From Nocardia nova SH22a (GTDB taxonomy: Bacteria > Actinomycetota > Actinomycetes > Mycobacteriales > Mycobacteriaceae), in contig NZ_CP006850.1 of NCBI RefSeq assembly GCF_000523235.1, positions 3,968,001-4,032,000 of the forward strand: a stretch of DNA of 64,000 nt. The letters run 5' to 3'. The notes beneath the pieces are model-generated. The model had not been told where the DNA came from, searched no databases, and saw only the letters and a list, made by a program, of their open reading frames with translations. The position numbers and the translations under genes are program-made. Shown here one piece after another: positions 29,558-37,770 of the stretch (the stretch's first letter is position 1; each line of letters opens with the position of its first letter).

Positions 29558-30226
29558 ATGAGTGCCATGACCGAAGCGGCCCCGCGAAAGTACGACTCAC
29601 CGCTACGCCGGCGGCAGATGGAGCGCACTCGCGGGGCGATCCTGGACGCTCTCGCCGAACTGTTGAAGTCGCATCCCTGGGACGAGGTCACGACCAGGAT
29701 GCTCGCCACACGCGCGGCAGTGTCTCAGCAGACCATCTATCGCCATTTCCCCGATCGCGACATTCTGTTCGCCGCGTTGAAAGAGCGTATGCGCGACTCT
29801 GCGGCCTATGCGGGGCCGCCGGTCGACCTCCAGGAGTGGGCCGACCGATTGGAAGCCGGATTTCAGGATGCGGACGAGCACTTCTTGGCCGAGGTGACCG
29901 CGAACACCCTTTTCAACGCGAACACGCGACGATTCGCGAACAGACCCGAAGATCGCTCGGCGCTGTTCTCGGCGATCGTGGAGCGCACCTTCCCCGAACT
30001 GGACGAGCCGGATCGAGTGAGAGCGGCGGCGTTGATGCGTATTCTCGGCTCGACGCAGACCTGGCTTCGTATGCGTGAGGAGTTCGGTTTGGAAGGCTCG
30101 GCCTCCGGCCAGCTCGTGCGGTGGGCGATCAGCGTCCTGGTGCGTGAAATCGGTGCGGGGAATCTTCCGCCGCTGGACGCATCCGCCGACCTGAATTCGA
30201 TATCCGAACTCGTCGAAGGCTTCTGA
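29558..30226 (+). CDS. TetR-family regulator, unrelated to the twins
   Basis: 222 residues. The HTH reads VTTRMLATRAAVSQQTIYRH followed by FPDRD (residues about 45-70). The C-terminal domain is of the TetR_C type with LGSTQTWLRMREEFGLEG. The start is set at 29558 (MSAMTEAAPRK), with AGAGAAG upstream; ATG 29567 is an alternative. It follows twin A by 101 bp and may be in the same transcript. It could control the amidohydrolase operon downstream or share control of the cluster. Confidence 0.82.
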   Translation: MSAMTEAAPRKYDSPLRRRQMERTRGAILDALAELLKSHPWDEVTTRMLATRAAVSQQTIYRHFPDRDILFAALKERMRDSAAYAGPPVDLQEWADRLEAGFQDADEHFLAEVTANTLFNANTRRFANRPEDRSALFSAIVERTFPELDEPDRVRAAALMRILGSTQTWLRMREEFGLEGSASGQLVRWAISVLVREIGAGNLPPLDASADLNSISELVEGF

Positions 30227-30275
30227 CTCCGCCGATCGTTCGTGAAAGCTCACGGGAACAGCTCTACATTGATGT

Positions 30276-30293
30276 TGACAATGGCGATTGTCA
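30276..30293. promoter_or_regulatory. TGACA box upstream of the amidohydrolase/retro-aldolase operon
   Basis: The exact repeat TGACAATGGCGATTGTCA. A weak -10 (GATGTT) directly precedes it, but no good -35 is seen. The operon start codon is 137 bp downstream. Confidence 0.75.
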
Positions 30294-30429
30294 GTCGCTA
30301 TGTTCATTAGGACGGGCCAGCTCCCCGAGTTCAGGAGGGAGCGGTGCGAGAAGCCGATTCGGCTGTCTCGGCACAGCCTGTTTCATTCAAGTTGTCAGGG
30401 AAGAATCCCGAAATCATTAGGAGCTGGGC

Positions 30430-31632
30430 GTGACTTCGAATCCCGCTGCTGTCCGTATCTTCGACGCCGACAACCACTACTACGAACCGTTCGAGGCCAT
30501 CGCGAGCCGACTCGATCCCGAGCTGCGCAAGCGGGTGATCGACTGCGCGCTGGTCGACGGGAAGAAGCGCCACGTCCTCGGTGGCACGGTGGACTATCAG
30601 ATCGTGAACCCGAGCTTCGACCCGGTCGCCAAGCCCGGTGCGCTGTACGAATGGTTCCGCGGCAACCCGCGGGGACTTCCCGCACAGGACTATCTGGTGG
30701 ACCGCGAGCCGCTGCCGGAGTACTACCACAACCCGGAACCGCGGGTGAAGCTCATGGACCAGCAGGGATTGGACCAGGTGTGGCTGTTCCCCACCTCCAC
30801 GGTCCTGTACGAGGAGCCGCTGAAGGACGATCCCGAGGGGGTCGCCATCCTCATGGACGCGTTCAACTCCTGGTTGCTCGAAGACTGGACGTTCAACTAT
30901 CAGAACCGGATCTTCTCCGCGCCGTATGTGAGTCTCGCGATTGTCGAAAAGGCCGCGAAGACTGTCCGGTGGGCAGCGGAGAACGGCGCCACCTCCCTGG
31001 TCATGCCGCCGCGCTCGGTCGTGACTCCGGACGGCCCGCGCCGTCCGGCCGACCCGGTCTTCGATCCCTTCTGGGAAGCGGTCGCCGAGACCGGGCTGAC
31101 GGTCGTGATCCACGCCGGTAACAGCGGGTACTCGTACAACGGCTATGTCGACAGCCGGGTCGGATCTTCGCACGGCGAGCAGTCCCGGTTCGCCTCGGAT
31201 GTGCAGATCTGGCGTGCGCTGCAACAGGATCGGCCGATCTTCGACATGATGGCCTCGTTCATGTACGACCGCCTGTTCGAGCGTTTCCCGACCGTGCGGA
31301 TCGCGTCGGTCGAGAACGGCTGCAAGTTCCTGCCGGACCTCTTCCTCAAGGCGCAGATGATGAAGAACAAGCTGCCGAGCCGATTCAAGGAGGACCCGGT
31401 CGAGCTGTTCAAGAAGAACGTGTGGGTGAACCCCTTCTGGGAGGACGAACTGTCCGAGCTCATCGACTTCATCGGTGCCGATCGGGTGCTCTTCGGATCG
31501 GATTGGCCGCACGTGGAGGGTCTGCCGAATCCGGCGGACTATCTGGTCGAGACCAAGGATCTCGACGATGCCACACGAGAAATGGTGATGGGCGGCAACG
31601 CTCGGGAACTGAACACCCCGCGCCCCGCGTGA
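30430..31632 (+). CDS. amidohydrolase-2 family TIM-barrel enzyme
   Basis: 400 residues. The N-terminal metal motif is the variant FDADNHYYEP (residues about 10-19). Further metal or active-site residues are VIHAGNSG (His near 220) and the C-terminal FGSDWPHVEG (Asp near 357). This family includes zinc or manganese decarboxylases such as ACMSD and gamma-resorcylate decarboxylase, as well as C-C or C-O hydrolases, so the reaction is not fixed by sequence. The GTG start at 30430 follows AGGAGC. The stop overlaps the next gene (GTGA). A distant relative lies at 39331. Confidence 0.85.
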   Translation: MTSNPAAVRIFDADNHYYEPFEAIASRLDPELRKRVIDCALVDGKKRHVLGGTVDYQIVNPSFDPVAKPGALYEWFRGNPRGLPAQDYLVDREPLPEYYHNPEPRVKLMDQQGLDQVWLFPTSTVLYEEPLKDDPEGVAILMDAFNSWLLEDWTFNYQNRIFSAPYVSLAIVEKAAKTVRWAAENGATSLVMPPRSVVTPDGPRRPADPVFDPFWEAVAETGLTVVIHAGNSGYSYNGYVDSRVGSSHGEQSRFASDVQIWRALQQDRPIFDMMASFMYDRLFERFPTVRIASVENGCKFLPDLFLKAQMMKNKLPSRFKEDPVELFKKNVWVNPFWEDELSELIDFIGADRVLFGSDWPHVEGLPNPADYLVETKDLDDATREMVMGGNARELNTPRPA

Positions 31633-32816
31633 CGATCGCACAATCCGCTCGCACCGCGATCGTCGGAGTCGGGCATTCGGCGGTCTACCGCCGAGACGAC
31701 GTCAGCCTGGGGCGGCTCACCCTGGACGCCGCCCTGGCGGCCGTCGCCGATGCCGGCTTGCGGCTCTCCGATATCGAAGGTGTCGTCATCGACCCGGTCC
31801 AGCCGTTCGACGGTGCGGGCCGGGTCGATGGCCGCAACTTCGTCAGCTCGCAGTTCGTCCTGTCGAGTCTCGGCTTGGATGTCACCTGGCATGCCGAGCC
31901 CGAATGGGCCAGCACACTCGGCGCCGTCATCGAAGGCGCCAATGCGGTGGCTTCGGGCAATTGCCGAGCCGTGCTGGCCTTGCGCGCCCTGCACAACCCG
32001 AGCGGCCGTTACGGTCACGTCAGCTCGGGCCGGGCGGAGGGCGGCTTCCAGTACACCGCGCCCTACGGCGTCGACGCACCGGGCAGATTCGCGCAATTGT
32101 GGACCCGCTACATGCACGACTACGGAACGACCAGGGAGCAGATGGCGCCCTATATCGTGCAAGCACGGCACAACGGCCTGCTCTGGGAACACGGGTACTG
32201 GACTCGATACAAGCCCGAGCCGCTGACCGTCGAGGACTATCTGACCAGCCGGATGATCAGCGACCCGATCAGCGTCCTGGACTGCGACATTCCGGTGCAG
32301 GGCGCCGCGGCGTTCGTCATCACCTCGGCCGATCGGGCTCCCGATCTGCGGCATCGCCCCGCCTACGTTCGTGGCTGGGCGGTTCCCCGGCGGGCGGCGG
32401 GATCACCGCACATCATGACCCTCGACGAGGTCCAGCGGGCTTCGACCCTGTTCGCGAAGCACCTGTACCGCAACGCCGGCGTCGGCCCCGGCGACATCGA
32501 TGTCGCCAACCTGTACGACGGCTTCAGCATTTTCGTACCGATCTGGTTGGAGACGTTGGGTTTCTGTGGTGAGGGCGAGGCGTTCGACTTCATGACTCCG
32601 GACCGGATCGGGCTCCGCGGCAGCCTGCCGGTGAACACGGCCGGAGGCAATCTGGGCGCCGGGCGGATGCACGGCGTGGCGCAGGTCATGGACAGCGTTC
32701 TGCAGGTCCAGGGCAGATCCGGTCCGCGACAGGTACCCGGCGCTGAGGTCGTGCTGGCGACCGCCGGCGGCTTTCCGGGCAGTGGGCGCGGGATCATCGT
32801 CTCGTCGGCGCCCTAG
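31629..32816 (+). CDS. Ltp2-like thiolase-fold protein without the nucleophilic cysteine
   Basis: 395 residues. Thiolase/SCP-x superfamily (TAIVGVGHSAVYRR, NLYDGFSIFVP, NTAGGNLGAGRMHG). Where thiolases have Cys near residue 85-95, this reads PEWASTLGAV, so it is not a normal thiolase. Cys-less lipid-transfer-protein thiolases such as Ltp2 work as retro-aldolases on steroid side-chain hydroxyacyl-CoAs with a DUF35 partner and use tyrosines. A Tyr is present in the equivalent-looking NLYDGF. The next gene encodes exactly such a DUF35 protein. Retro-aldol cleavage of a beta-hydroxyacyl-CoA is therefore the favoured role. The GTG at 31629 overlaps the amidohydrolase stop. Confidence 0.82.
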   Translation: MTIAQSARTAIVGVGHSAVYRRDDVSLGRLTLDAALAAVADAGLRLSDIEGVVIDPVQPFDGAGRVDGRNFVSSQFVLSSLGLDVTWHAEPEWASTLGAVIEGANAVASGNCRAVLALRALHNPSGRYGHVSSGRAEGGFQYTAPYGVDAPGRFAQLWTRYMHDYGTTREQMAPYIVQARHNGLLWEHGYWTRYKPEPLTVEDYLTSRMISDPISVLDCDIPVQGAAAFVITSADRAPDLRHRPAYVRGWAVPRRAAGSPHIMTLDEVQRASTLFAKHLYRNAGVGPGDIDVANLYDGFSIFVPIWLETLGFCGEGEAFDFMTPDRIGLRGSLPVNTAGGNLGAGRMHGVAQVMDSVLQVQGRSGPRQVPGAEVVLATAGGFPGSGRGIIVSSAP

Positions 32817-32822
32817 AGCGAA

Positions 32823-33287
32823 GTGGACAACGAAATGACACAGTTGAACGTCGCGGCCGACGACACCGAATCCGTACCGCCCAAACCGATTCCGGTTCCC
32901 GACCCGTTGTCGCAGCCGTTCTGGAACGGTGCGGCGCAGGGGCGGCTCGTCATTCAGAATTGCGCCGGATGCCGACGATATTCGCACCCTCCCGTATCGC
33001 TGTGTCCCGGATGCGGTTCCGAGGAATTCCGCTACGAGGCCGTCAGCGGACGGGGGCGGATCTATTCGTTCACGATCACACGGGACGCGCGCAACGCCGC
33101 CTTCGCCCTGATCCAGCCGTATGTCGTGGCCTGGGTGGAGCTGGAGGAGCAGTCCGGGCTACGACTGATCTGCAATCTTCCCGCGGAAGATCTGACACGA
33201 GTCGACATCGGATCCGAGGTCGAGGTGTTCTTCGAACCCGTGTCCGGCGGACAGGCGCTCCCGCAATTTCGGCTGCGCGGAGATTGA
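32823..33287 (+). CDS. DUF35 OB-fold/zinc-ribbon partner protein
   Basis: 154 residues. It opens with the usual FWNGAAQGRLVIQNCAGCRR helix and first half of the ribbon, then CPGCGS, followed by an OB-fold (GRGRIYSFTITRD...). DUF35 proteins stabilise and direct thiolase-fold partners. The Ltp2-like gene ends 6 bp upstream, so a heteromeric aldolase is likely. The GTG at 32823 is taken as the start; ATG 32835 is possible. Confidence 0.85.
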   Translation: MDNEMTQLNVAADDTESVPPKPIPVPDPLSQPFWNGAAQGRLVIQNCAGCRRYSHPPVSLCPGCGSEEFRYEAVSGRGRIYSFTITRDARNAAFALIQPYVVAWVELEEQSGLRLICNLPAEDLTRVDIGSEVEVFFEPVSGGQALPQFRLRGD

Positions 33288-33363
33288 CGCACGACGCCGG
33301 AACCACCACCGTGGCGCGCTGAGATCCACAGGGGCCGTTGGCCGTTGAGTGACTGAGCAACCG

Positions 33364-33395
33364 TGCCCGGCCCGGGAGAATCGCCGGGCCGGGCA
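33364..33395. terminator. bidirectional terminator
   Basis: A perfect 12-bp stem (TGCCCGGCCCGG and complement) with an 8-nt loop lies between the convergent DUF35 gene and the alpha/beta-hydrolase gene. Confidence 0.8.
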
Positions 33396-33451
33396 TTCGG
33401 CGTCGATCTGGTTGTACGACTCGTGGTCGCCATCTCGACTGCCACTCGGTG

Positions 33452-34414
33452 TCAAGGGATGTCGGTGATATCCGAACCGAAATCACCCGGGATCGGCGGG
33501 GACTTGGCCGGATCGGCGGACTGCGGCTGCACCGGTGTCGTTCCGACGGGAACCGTCCGGCCGAGGAAGTCGATGATCGCCGCGACGAAGGCATCGTTAC
33601 GATCGCCCGCGACCATGTGCCCGGCGCCGGTGACGTTCCGGTATTCGGCGTGTGGGACCAGTTCCAGGAATTCACCGGCCGCCGCTGCACTGAGAACATC
33701 CGACAGACCCCCTCGCACCAGCAGGGTGGGCAGGGCGAGATCGCGGGCGCAGCCTTCGAGACGTTTCTGCCGGTCGTTCAGATCGCTCGTTCGATGCCGG
33801 ATCCGGGGATCCCAATGCCAGTGGTAGCGGCCGTCGTCGCCCAGGCGCACATTCTTGGCCAGTCCGTTCGAGGTTCGAGGCCGCGGCGTGTGCGGGCGAT
33901 AACCGGCGATGGCCTCCGCGACCTCCTCGAGGTTGTCGAAGCCATCGGGCTTCTGGTCCATGAACCGGTTGATGTTGTCCGCGCCGGTCGACTCGATGCG
34001 GTGGGCGATGTCGACCAGTACCAACGCCGTGGCATCCACCGCACCTTCACCCACGGCGACCAGGCTCGTTCCGCCGCCCATCGATGCGCCGACGAGTACG
34101 GGACGGTGATCGCCGAGCGCGTCCAGCACACCGCACAGATCGGCTACGTGTGCGTTCTGGGTGTAGCGCCCGTCGGCGGCCCAGTCGGAGTCGCCGTGTC
34201 CTCTCGCGTCGTAGGCCACCGCCCGATACCCCGCGGCGGCGAGGGCTCGACCGGCCCCCTTCCAAGCGTGCCGAGTTTGACCACCGCCGTGGAGGAGCAC
34301 GACGAGCGGGCCGCCGGGATCGCCCCAGGAGTCGCCGGCGATGGTCGCGCCGGTCGCGAGTCGCCAGAGATGTTTCGGCTCGGGGGTGCCCGGAAGCCGC
34401 GTGCCCGCGCTCAC
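33452..34414 (-). CDS. alpha/beta-hydrolase
   Basis: 320 residues, classic alpha/beta-hydrolase. The oxyanion segment is VVLLHGGGQTRHAWKG, followed by YDARGHGDSDW, the nucleophile VGASMGGGTSL (Ser near residue 115), an acid in LLVRGGLSDVLS and His in VTGAGHMVAGD. It could hydrolyse an ester, a lactone (for example a BVMO product) or a C-C bond. The GTG at 34414 overlaps the ligase stop (GTGA), so both form a two-gene minus-strand operon. The upstream in-frame extension is Arg/Pro-rich and lies inside the ligase, so it is not used. Confidence 0.85.
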   Translation of the reverse strand: MSAGTRLPGTPEPKHLWRLATGATIAGDSWGDPGGPLVVLLHGGGQTRHAWKGAGRALAAAGYRAVAYDARGHGDSDWAADGRYTQNAHVADLCGVLDALGDHRPVLVGASMGGGTSLVAVGEGAVDATALVLVDIAHRIESTGADNINRFMDQKPDGFDNLEEVAEAIAGYRPHTPRPRTSNGLAKNVRLGDDGRYHWHWDPRIRHRTSDLNDRQKRLEGCARDLALPTLLVRGGLSDVLSAAAAGEFLELVPHAEYRNVTGAGHMVAGDRNDAFVAAIIDFLGRTVPVGTTPVQPQSADPAKSPPIPGDFGSDITDIP

Positions 34415-35961
34415 CGCTGGGCTCGGCTGTCGCCGGAACTCACCGGCCAGTATTTGTCGCGGAGCAGGCGCTTGTAGAGCTTTCCGGTGTCGCTGCGGGG
34501 GAGTTCGGGTTCGAAGTCGATGGACCGCGGGCATTTGTAGGCCGCGATGCGCGAGCGGCAGTAGTCGATGAGCTCCGCCTCGAGTTCGGGTCCGCGGTCG
34601 TCCCAACGCGTGGGCTGGATGACGGCCTTGACCTGCTCGCCCCACTCCTCGTGCGGTACTCCGAAAACAGCGACGTCGTTCACTTTCGGATGGAGACCGA
34701 GGGCATCTTCGATCTCCTGCGGGTAGATGTTCACACCCCCGGAAATGATCATGAACGCCTTGCGGTCGGTGAGATAGAGATAGCCGTCGCTGTCCAGGTA
34801 TCCCACGTCCCCGACCGTCCGCCAGCCACGTTCGTTGGTCGACTCGGCCGTCTTGCCCGCGTCGTTGTGGTACTGGAACGAGCGTGCGCCCTCGGCCCAG
34901 ATCTGGCCGACTTCACCGGCGGGGACCTCATTGCCCGCGTCGTCGAGAATGTGGAGCGCGCCGCGCACCGGGCGTCCCACCGTGCCGGGGCGTTCCAGCC
35001 ATTCGGCGGGTGAGACGTAGGTGAAACCAGCGCCCTCGGTCGAATTCCAGTACTCGTGGACGATCGGGCCCCACCAGTCGATCATCGCCCGCTTCACGTC
35101 CACGGGACACGGAGCGGCCGCGTGCACGACGGCCTCCAGGCTGGACAGGTCGTATCGGTCACGCACCTCTGCGGGCAGCTTCAACAGACGCGTGAACATG
35201 GTGGGAACCAGTTGTGCGTGCGTCACGCGGTAGCGCTCGACGGTGGCGAGGAACGTCTCCGCGTCGAAGCGTTCCATGACGACCACGGTCGCGCCCTGGC
35301 GCAGCAACCCCCTGGTCCATCCCAGTGGCGCGGAGTGGTAGAGCGGCGCCGGGCACAGGTACACGGTGTTCTCGGTCATGCCGAGGCTCGTGAACAGCGT
35401 GCCCAACGGATTGGGCTCGCTGAACAGCGGCGCGAAAGTGAGTTCGCGGGCAATGCCTTTCGGCCGGCCGGTCGTGCCCGACGAATAGAGCATGAAATCG
35501 CCCTCGCATTCGTCGTCCACCGGGGTGGCCGGCTGCGCGGCCACGGTCTCCTCATACGATTCCCAGCCCGGCGCGATGTCGTCGACCATCAACCGGACGT
35601 CGACGGCGGCCATGTCCGGGGCGGGGATCGCGGTGGCGACCTCGGCCAAGGCCGCGCTGGTCACCATCGCGCGGGCGCCGCTGTCGGAGACGATGTAGGC
35701 GACCTCCTCGGGGGCGAGGTACCGGTTGACCGCGGTGTATCTGAGGCCGGCGCGTTGCGCGGCCCAGCAGACCTCGAGGAACCGAGAGTGGTTTTCCATG
35801 AAGATCGCCACACCGTCGCCTCGGCGGATGCCACGGGCACGAAACAGTTGCGCCAGCTGGTTCGACCGGTCGTCGAGCTGGCGGAACGTGGTCGTGGCAC
35901 CGGAGCCCGCCATCACGATGGCAGGCCGCTCGGGGGTAGAGGAGACGATGTCAGGAAACAT
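34411..35961 (-). CDS. acyl-CoA ligase (AMP-forming)
   Basis: 516 residues, ANL superfamily. P-loop MLYSSGTTGRPKGIA, motif EYWNSTEGAGFT, YLTDRKAFMIISGGVNIYPQE hinge, and SDTGKLYKR with the C-terminal lysine. It activates a carboxylic acid of unknown nature to its CoA ester. It is closely similar in layout to the ligase at 41466 (both share PCPVDVKR.MIDWWGPI). ATG 35961 gives the normal N-terminus (MFPDIVSSTPERPAIVMAGS). There is no ribosome site, and the TGACA box touches the start codon, so a leaderless transcript is likely. It is coupled to the hydrolase gene downstream. Confidence 0.9.
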   Translation of the reverse strand: MFPDIVSSTPERPAIVMAGSGATTTFRQLDDRSNQLAQLFRARGIRRGDGVAIFMENHSRFLEVCWAAQRAGLRYTAVNRYLAPEEVAYIVSDSGARAMVTSAALAEVATAIPAPDMAAVDVRLMVDDIAPGWESYEETVAAQPATPVDDECEGDFMLYSSGTTGRPKGIARELTFAPLFSEPNPLGTLFTSLGMTENTVYLCPAPLYHSAPLGWTRGLLRQGATVVVMERFDAETFLATVERYRVTHAQLVPTMFTRLLKLPAEVRDRYDLSSLEAVVHAAAPCPVDVKRAMIDWWGPIVHEYWNSTEGAGFTYVSPAEWLERPGTVGRPVRGALHILDDAGNEVPAGEVGQIWAEGARSFQYHNDAGKTAESTNERGWRTVGDVGYLDSDGYLYLTDRKAFMIISGGVNIYPQEIEDALGLHPKVNDVAVFGVPHEEWGEQVKAVIQPTRWDDRGPELEAELIDYCRSRIAAYKCPRSIDFEPELPRSDTGKLYKRLLRDKYWPVSSGDSRAQR

Positions 35962-35978
35962 GACAATGGAGTATGTCA
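35961..35978. promoter_or_regulatory. TGACA box at the start codon of the acyl-CoA ligase
   Basis: The exact repeat; on the minus strand it reads TGACATACTCCATTGTCA, and its last A is the A of the ATG. A bound repressor would block initiation, and no room is left for a ribosome site. Confidence 0.75.
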
Positions 35979-36008
35979 GATGCGGTCGGTTCCGTCGAGA
36001 GGCGATGC

Positions 36009-36054
36009 TTGACGGCTGCAATTCCTGGAGGTTAACTGACAAGAATAAATGTCA
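36009..36054 (+). promoter_or_regulatory. promoter plus TGACA box of the 102-residue gene
   Basis: -35 TTGACG (36009-36014), 17 bp, -10 TTAACT (36032-36037), with the exact box TGACAAGAATAAATGTCA at 36037-36054. It is divergent from the ligase box 60 bp to the left, so one short region serves two transcripts. Confidence 0.82.
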
Positions 36055-36068
36055 GATTGGTGGTTCGC

Positions 36069-36377
36069 ATGGACGACAAATCATTCATCCCCGCTAGCCT
36101 CAGGTCCGTCCGTTGCTGTCCCGCCCGGTCCGACTACGTCGAGCTGTGCTTCGAGACGGACGAGGGCATGTGGACATGGTGCTTTCCCGATCCGGCCGAG
36201 CGGGTCGAGGTCGCTGCCGGCACGCTCGTGTTGAAGGTCGGTAGATACGGCGCCCAGGCGCACTCGGTCGAGAACGACGAATTGGGGTTCGCGCTGCCCA
36301 CATCCGAGGCATTGTCCATGATCCTCGGCGGCTCGAAGACCTACGTGGCGCGACGCCTCATCGAGCGAGGCTGGTAG
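36069..36377 (+). CDS. small unknown protein under a TGACA-box promoter
   Basis: 102 residues; I do not recognise it. It has a Cys-Cys pair near residue 16 (VRCCPARSDYVEL), an acidic/aromatic stretch (CFETDEGMWTWCFPDPAER) and a C-terminal GGSKTYVARRLIERGW. It looks soluble, with no signal or membrane segment. Codon bias is coding-like. ATG 36069 lies 15 bp after the operator, with a weak GGTGG. The dedicated, near-consensus promoter implies it belongs to the pathway, perhaps as an accessory or ligand-binding protein. Confidence 0.65.
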   Translation: MDDKSFIPASLRSVRCCPARSDYVELCFETDEGMWTWCFPDPAERVEVAAGTLVLKVGRYGAQAHSVENDELGFALPTSEALSMILGGSKTYVARRLIERGW

Positions 36378-36884
36378 CGGATTCCGCGATACACGCTCGC
36401 GGCTGCTGTTGCGGCCGCGAGCATTCGGCGTATTCCAGGTCGAGACATGCTGTCCCCCTTTGTGTTCCACGCACCTTCCGGACGATGGCCGTTGCTTCGC
36501 CGCGTCCGCGCGAGAGACCGGGCTGGTTGGCGCCGCGCCCTTGTCTTTTCGGCTGCGCTGCCTTCACCTGCGTGATCGCGGAAGCCGTGCCGCGAGAGGG
36601 CGATCCGACCGGCGCTCCAACCCGTCGGTGAGCAATCGCACACGACCTCGGTGATCGGCCTCCGCCGCGACGTCGATTACCGGCGAGCGGACCGAAAAAC
36701 GCCTTGTCAACGGCGTGTCATCAGCCCTGCCGCCCATGGGAAACGGGGAAGTGCGCGACCGGGAACCGGGCCGGAATTCCGGGCTCCGCCTCGCGGAGAG
36801 CGGTTTCGGCCGTGCTACTGCGGACCAGGGTGGGCCCTCGCCATTATGCTCGAGGGACCCACAACCAACTGGTAGGAGCGAAAG
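36378..36884. other. 507-bp gap without a convincing gene
   Basis: Short frames exist on both strands but are Arg/Cys-rich and lack ribosome sites. The right end holds the leader of the TetR twin B gene (GGAG before GTG 36885). No TGACA box, repeat or hairpin stands out. Confidence 0.45.
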
Positions 36885-37511
36885 GTGTCGGTTTCGAGTC
36901 CCGGCCGCCTGTATGGCGGCGCAACAGCCGAACAGCGGATCGCCGAGCGCCGCCGGAAGCTCGTCGAGGCTGGTGTGACACTGTTCGGTTCCCACGAATC
37001 CGGATCCGTTCGCGTCAAGGATGTGGCCGCGGAAGCCGGTTTGACAGAACGCTACTTCTACGAGAGTTTCAGCGATCTGGGGGCCTTGTTCGACGTCGTG
37101 CTCGAACGGGTACTCGCCGAGATCGAAGCCCAGGTCGACGCCGCGCTGGTCGATGCACCCGATGACACCCCGGCGAGGATATCCATCGCACTGCGCACCG
37201 TGGTCGAATCACTGGCCACCGATGCCAACAAGACTCAGATCCTCCTGGTCGAGGGTTTCGGTAAAGGCGGGCGCGTCGACCCGCAACGACACGAACTCAA
37301 CGACCGGTGGATGGCCGACTTCCTCCGGTGGTCCGGTCCCGACCGGCAACCTTTCCGGGGCGGCGCGGTCGAAGCCCGCATGAAGGCATTGGCCTTGTCG
37401 GGGGCGGCCACCGAACTCATGATCTCGTGGTCCGAGGGGCTTCTCGACGTCTCGACCGACGAACTGGCCGACTTCCTGGTCGGACTGTACTGGCGAGCGA
37501 ACCTCCCCTGA
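36885..37511 (+). CDS. TetR-family regulator, twin B
   Basis: 208 residues. HTH VRVKDVAAEAGLTERYFYES, one residue different from twin A (28830) over 20. The ligand-binding half has diverged more (VLERVLAEIEAQVDAALVDA), so the twins may share an operator but sense different ligands. The GTG start at 36885 follows GTAGGAGC. It is flanked downstream by two TGACA boxes (37583, 37753), but none lies at its own start. It is the other prime candidate for binding the repeated boxes. Confidence 0.88.
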   Translation: MSVSSPGRLYGGATAEQRIAERRRKLVEAGVTLFGSHESGSVRVKDVAAEAGLTERYFYESFSDLGALFDVVLERVLAEIEAQVDAALVDAPDDTPARISIALRTVVESLATDANKTQILLVEGFGKGGRVDPQRHELNDRWMADFLRWSGPDRQPFRGGAVEARMKALALSGAATELMISWSEGLLDVSTDELADFLVGLYWRANLP

Positions 37512-37563
37512 GCGGTGGACGGGATCGCTGCGCGATTCCGGGCCGGGGGCAGCGCCCCGCCGC

Positions 37564-37600
37564 GTCTACGGCCGTAGACAGATGACAGCCACACATGTCA
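37564..37600. promoter_or_regulatory. 16-bp palindrome followed by a TGACA box
   Basis: GTCTACGGCCGTAGAC (37564-37579) is a perfect palindrome. It is followed after three bases by the exact box TGACAGCCACACATGTCA (37583-37600). The pairing suggests two regulators or a composite site. No clear -10/-35 is associated. Confidence 0.55.
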
Positions 37601-37722
37601 GATGAAGTCGGGTGCCGGTGGCCCCGGCCTCTATGTGGCGCGTAGAAGCGAACATCGCGGGGGCGCGAACGACGGTGACCTCGTGCGATGCGGGCCGCGG
37701 GCGCACCGGGAGGCGGCGACTC

Positions 37723-37770
37723 TTGACGCTCGGGTCGAACCCGAGTATAAAATGACACCAGCTAATGTCA
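37723..37770 (+). promoter_or_regulatory. promoter plus TGACA box upstream of the SDR at 38274
   Basis: -35 TTGACG (37723-37728), 17 bp, -10 TATAAA (37746-37751), one base, then the exact box TGACACCAGCTAATGTCA (37753-37770). This is the best -10 match in the window, yet the next firm gene starts 504 bp downstream. Confidence 0.82.

Noticed and set aside
33449..35013. Long plus-strand frames opposite the hydrolase and ligase
   Set aside because: The minus-strand proteins carry complete catalytic motifs, start/stop coupling and a boxed promoter.
36341..36643. Small minus-strand frame ending near the 102-residue gene
   Set aside because: Poor codon bias, very Arg-rich, no convincing start; left as unassigned intergenic sequence.
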